Both the position numbers and the translations under genes were made by a program. This document shows positions 6,405 through 7,687 of a stretch of 7,687 bases of DNA, one piece after another (the first letter of the stretch is position 1; each line of letters starts with the position of its first letter). The notes below the pieces were generated by a model. The model had not been told where the DNA came from. It did no database searches and saw only the letters and a list, made by a program, of their open reading frames with translations. Origin of the DNA: Microbacterium sp. (GTDB lineage Bacteria > Actinomycetota > Actinomycetes > Actinomycetales > Microbacteriaceae). The DNA lies in NCBI GenBank assembly GCA_003524435.1, contig DQHP01000002.1:1-7687 (forward strand), read 5' to 3'.

Positions 6405-7262
6405 CTAGTCTCGAAGTGCTCTTGTGGCCTCGCGAGTGCGCTGGAGCGCGTCAACAGTCTCGCTGAAGCGGCGTTTGGCGACGCCGACGAACAAGCAGTC
6501 GACAAGGGTGAGTTGAGCGATCCGACTGACCATGGCGCCGGCTCTGAATGAAGATTCGCGTACCTCGGTGAACAGCGCATGGTCAGCTGTTGTAGCGAGG
6601 GGGGAGTCCTTCGCGGAGGTGACGCCTATTGTGGCGGCGCCGTTTCGACTGGCGGTCTGCAAAAAACGCACCGTTTCGGTGGTTGCGCCCGAGTGTGAGA
6701 ACCCGATCGCTACTGTGGGGCCCGCGTTCAGAACGGTCGCGGCGATGGCCTCGTGCGGATCGGTAAGGACATGCGCGTTGCGGCCAACGCGCAGCAGCTT
6801 GTGGGCGAGGTCCTCGGCGACGAACTGGCTGGCACCTATGCCGTAGAGCAGTATTCGATCCGCGCGGTCGATATCAGCGATAGCGTCTTCGAGCACATTA
6901 AAGTCGAGCCTGGCGACGGTCTCTTCAATGGCGAGAAGTTCGAGTGCGGCGAGTTTCGAAACGGCTTCGCGCAGGGAATCTTCGTCCGATATCTCGGACC
7001 CGAACGCGCCTCGGGCAGAGAACTGTGCGGCTTCCTTGCCCAGTTCGGTAGCTAAGGCCATTCGCAGTGGTGCGTAACCGCTGAAACCGATGGCGCGGCA
7101 GAATCTGACGACCGAGGCAACGGAGGTGTTGCATTTCTGCGCGAGCTCGTTGATCGTCATGTCGATGACGATTGAGGGGTTCTCTCGCACGACAGTCGCG
7201 ACGCGAGCAAGCGAGGGGGGAAGTGTCGACGCTGCTGCTTCGATTGTGGATTGAATGCTCAT
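6405..7262 (-). CDS. RpiR/MurR-family transcriptional regulator (HTH + SIS domain)
   Basis: This 285-residue DNA-binding regulator is of the type that controls sugar and amino-sugar catabolism genes and senses a phosphorylated sugar. The N-terminal RpiR helix-turn-helix lies at about 1-75. MTINELAQKCNTSVASVVRF (35-54) is the recognition region, followed by IGFSGYAPLRMAL (58-70), the family's 'G(F/Y)xx(Y/F)xxLR' element. The SIS sugar-phosphate domain spans about 120-265. It contains ILLYGIGASQFVAEDLAHKL (137-156) and IGFSHSGATTETVRFL (186-201), the Ser-rich phosphate-binding loop. The ATG at 7262 is preceded by AGGAG (7272-7268) with 5-nt spacing. It lies 128 bp upstream of the sugar operon on the same strand and is divergent from the kinase gene, a typical arrangement for a local regulator. 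Likely targets are its own promoter region and the operon promoter. Confidence 0.93.
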   Translation of the reverse strand: MSIQSTIEAAASTLPPSLARVATVVRENPSIVIDMTINELAQKCNTSVASVVRFCRAIGFSGYAPLRMALATELGKEAAQFSARGAFGSEISDEDSLREAVSKLAALELLAIEETVARLDFNVLEDAIADIDRADRILLYGIGASQFVAEDLAHKLLRVGRNAHVLTDPHEAIAATVLNAGPTVAIGFSHSGATTETVRFLQTASRNGAATIGVTSAKDSPLATTADHALFTEVRESSFRAGAMVSRIAQLTLVDCLFVGVAKRRFSETVDALQRTREATRALRD

Positions 7263-7287
7263 CCGCGCTCCTGGAGGTGGGGATTAC

Positions 7288-7317
7288 AGTATGTCGCGTG
7301 TGGCGAATCGCTGTGGG
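7288..7317 (-). promoter_or_regulatory. Possible promoter of the regulator gene
   Basis: A CATACT hexamer (7293-7288, minus strand) is identical to the -10 of the sugar operon and lies 25 nt before the regulator's ATG, leaving room for the AGGAG site. The only -35 match at usual spacing (CCCACA, 7317-7312, 18-bp spacer, 3 of 6) is poor. Treat as a -10 candidate only. Confidence 0.3.
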
Positions 7318-7320
7318 TAA

Positions 7321-7334
7321 ATTCTTTTCAGAAT
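7321..7334. promoter_or_regulatory. Operator candidate in the regulator/kinase intergenic region
   Basis: ATTCT (7321-7325) and AGAAT (7330-7334) are perfect 5-bp arms with a 4-bp TTTC spacer, flanked by GGG at 7315-7317 and CCC at 7335-7337. It has the same geometry and TCT-N4-AGA core as the palindrome on the operon promoter. It sits in the 164-bp region between divergent genes, where one site could control both. Assignment to the RpiR-family regulator is inference. Confidence 0.45.
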
Positions 7335-7340
7335 CCCTGC

Positions 7341-7426
7341 TTGTTATGTAGAGTCTTTCCGTAGAGTGTAGCTCGCGGACTATTTCGCGGGAGATTTATC
7401 GATACGAAAGTGGAGGCTCAGCAACC
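7341..7426 (+). promoter_or_regulatory. Kinase upstream region: weak promoter candidate and ribosome site
   Basis: TTGTTA (7341-7346) and TAGAGT (7362-7367) could be -35 and -10 boxes, but the 15-bp spacing is short. GTAGAGT occurs twice (7348-7354 and 7361-7367), as a direct repeat at 13-bp periodicity. TCGCGG also occurs twice (7373-7378 and 7385-7390). GGAGG at 7412-7416 is a good ribosome site 10 nt before the GTG start. No stronger promoter is seen. Confidence 0.3.
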
Positions 7427-7687
7427 GTGTCCATCACCGCCGCCGTTGATCTTGGCAAGACGCGTTGCCGCCTCGCCGTGACCGGTGCGGATTCACGCGC
7501 GCTGTATTCGGATGCAGGTTCCCCTGGACTTGCGACTGCAGGCGGGGTAGACACTGCCGCCGCGGCGATTCTTCTGCTCCTCGCGCAGGTGGGCCCGCTT
7601 GACAGTCTGGGGGTCGGTGCTGCCGGGGCGTGGGCTGCTCCTGATGCGGCCGCCGCACTTGCTCGACGACTGGCCGACGAGACCGGT
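7427..7687 (+). CDS. BadF/BadG-family ATPase, N-acetylglucosamine kinase-like (partial, runs off right edge)
   Basis: The frame is open from a GTG at 7427-7429 to the window end, giving 87 residues. The N-terminus has the phosphate-1 motif of the actin-like ASKHA fold: AAVDLGKTRCRLAV (5-18), D8-x-G-x-T12, matching the 'DGGxTxx' start of GlcNAc kinases and BadF/BadG ATPases. A Gly-rich segment follows, then LGVGAAGAWAAPDAAAALAR (66-85), resembling the 'GxAG' region of that family. GGAGG (7412-7416) supports the GTG start; no in-frame alternative is better placed. It is divergent from the RpiR-family gene. In this context a sugar kinase acting on the imported amino sugar is likely, producing the phosphorylated ligand sensed by the SIS domain. 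Substrate specificity and the rest of the ATPase fold are outside the window. Confidence 0.8.
   Translation, partial: MSITAAVDLGKTRCRLAVTGADSRALYSDAGSPGLATAGGVDTAAAAILLLLAQVGPLDSLGVGAAGAWAAPDAAAALARRLADETG

Noticed and set aside
1..7687. CRISPR arrays, tRNA/rRNA genes, insertion sequences, attachment sites
   Set aside because: No spaced repeat array, no tRNA-like cloverleaf ending, no transposase-like frame and no flanking duplications were seen on reading both strands.

Overview
The base composition (GC-rich, strong G/C preference at third codon positions), an actinobacterial-looking lipoprotein transporter operon and a probable leaderless gene suggest a high-GC actinobacterium. The style resembles Microbacteriaceae, but no sequence here fixes the genus.

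Layout. Left edge (1-641, minus): the N-terminal part of a thiamine-diphosphate-dependent enzyme of the acetolactate synthase/benzoylformate decarboxylase type, running off the window. Divergent from it (781-1290, plus) is a purine-type phosphoribosyltransferase, probably translated from a leaderless mRNA. These two look unrelated to the rest.

The core of the window is a five-gene minus-strand operon read from about 6297 down to 1332. In transcription order it encodes a tandem-domain GNAT acetyltransferase (6276-5284), a PIG-L/LmbE-type zinc deacetylase (5291-4599, overlapping the acetyltransferase by 8 bp), a sugar-binding lipoprotein (4548-3232), a MalF-type permease (3163-2225) and a MalG-type permease (2228-1332, overlapping MalF by 4 bp). 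Upstream lies an RpiR/MurR-family regulator with a SIS domain (7262-6405, minus). Divergent from the regulator, at the right edge, is the start of a BadF/BadG-type ATPase resembling N-acetylglucosamine kinases (from 7427, plus).

Inference: this is an uptake and processing locus for an amino sugar or N-acetylated saccharide. The binding protein and two permeases import it (no ATPase gene is present, so a shared housekeeping ATPase of the MsiK type is expected). The PIG-L protein and the GNAT protein would remove and add acyl groups, the BadF-type kinase would phosphorylate the sugar, and the RpiR protein would sense a sugar phosphate. The substrate is not shown by the sequence. Two features stand out. 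The deacetylase has Gly where the family's catalytic Asp normally sits. The operon promoter carries a 14-bp palindrome centred on its -35 box, and a related palindrome sits in the regulator/kinase intergenic region.
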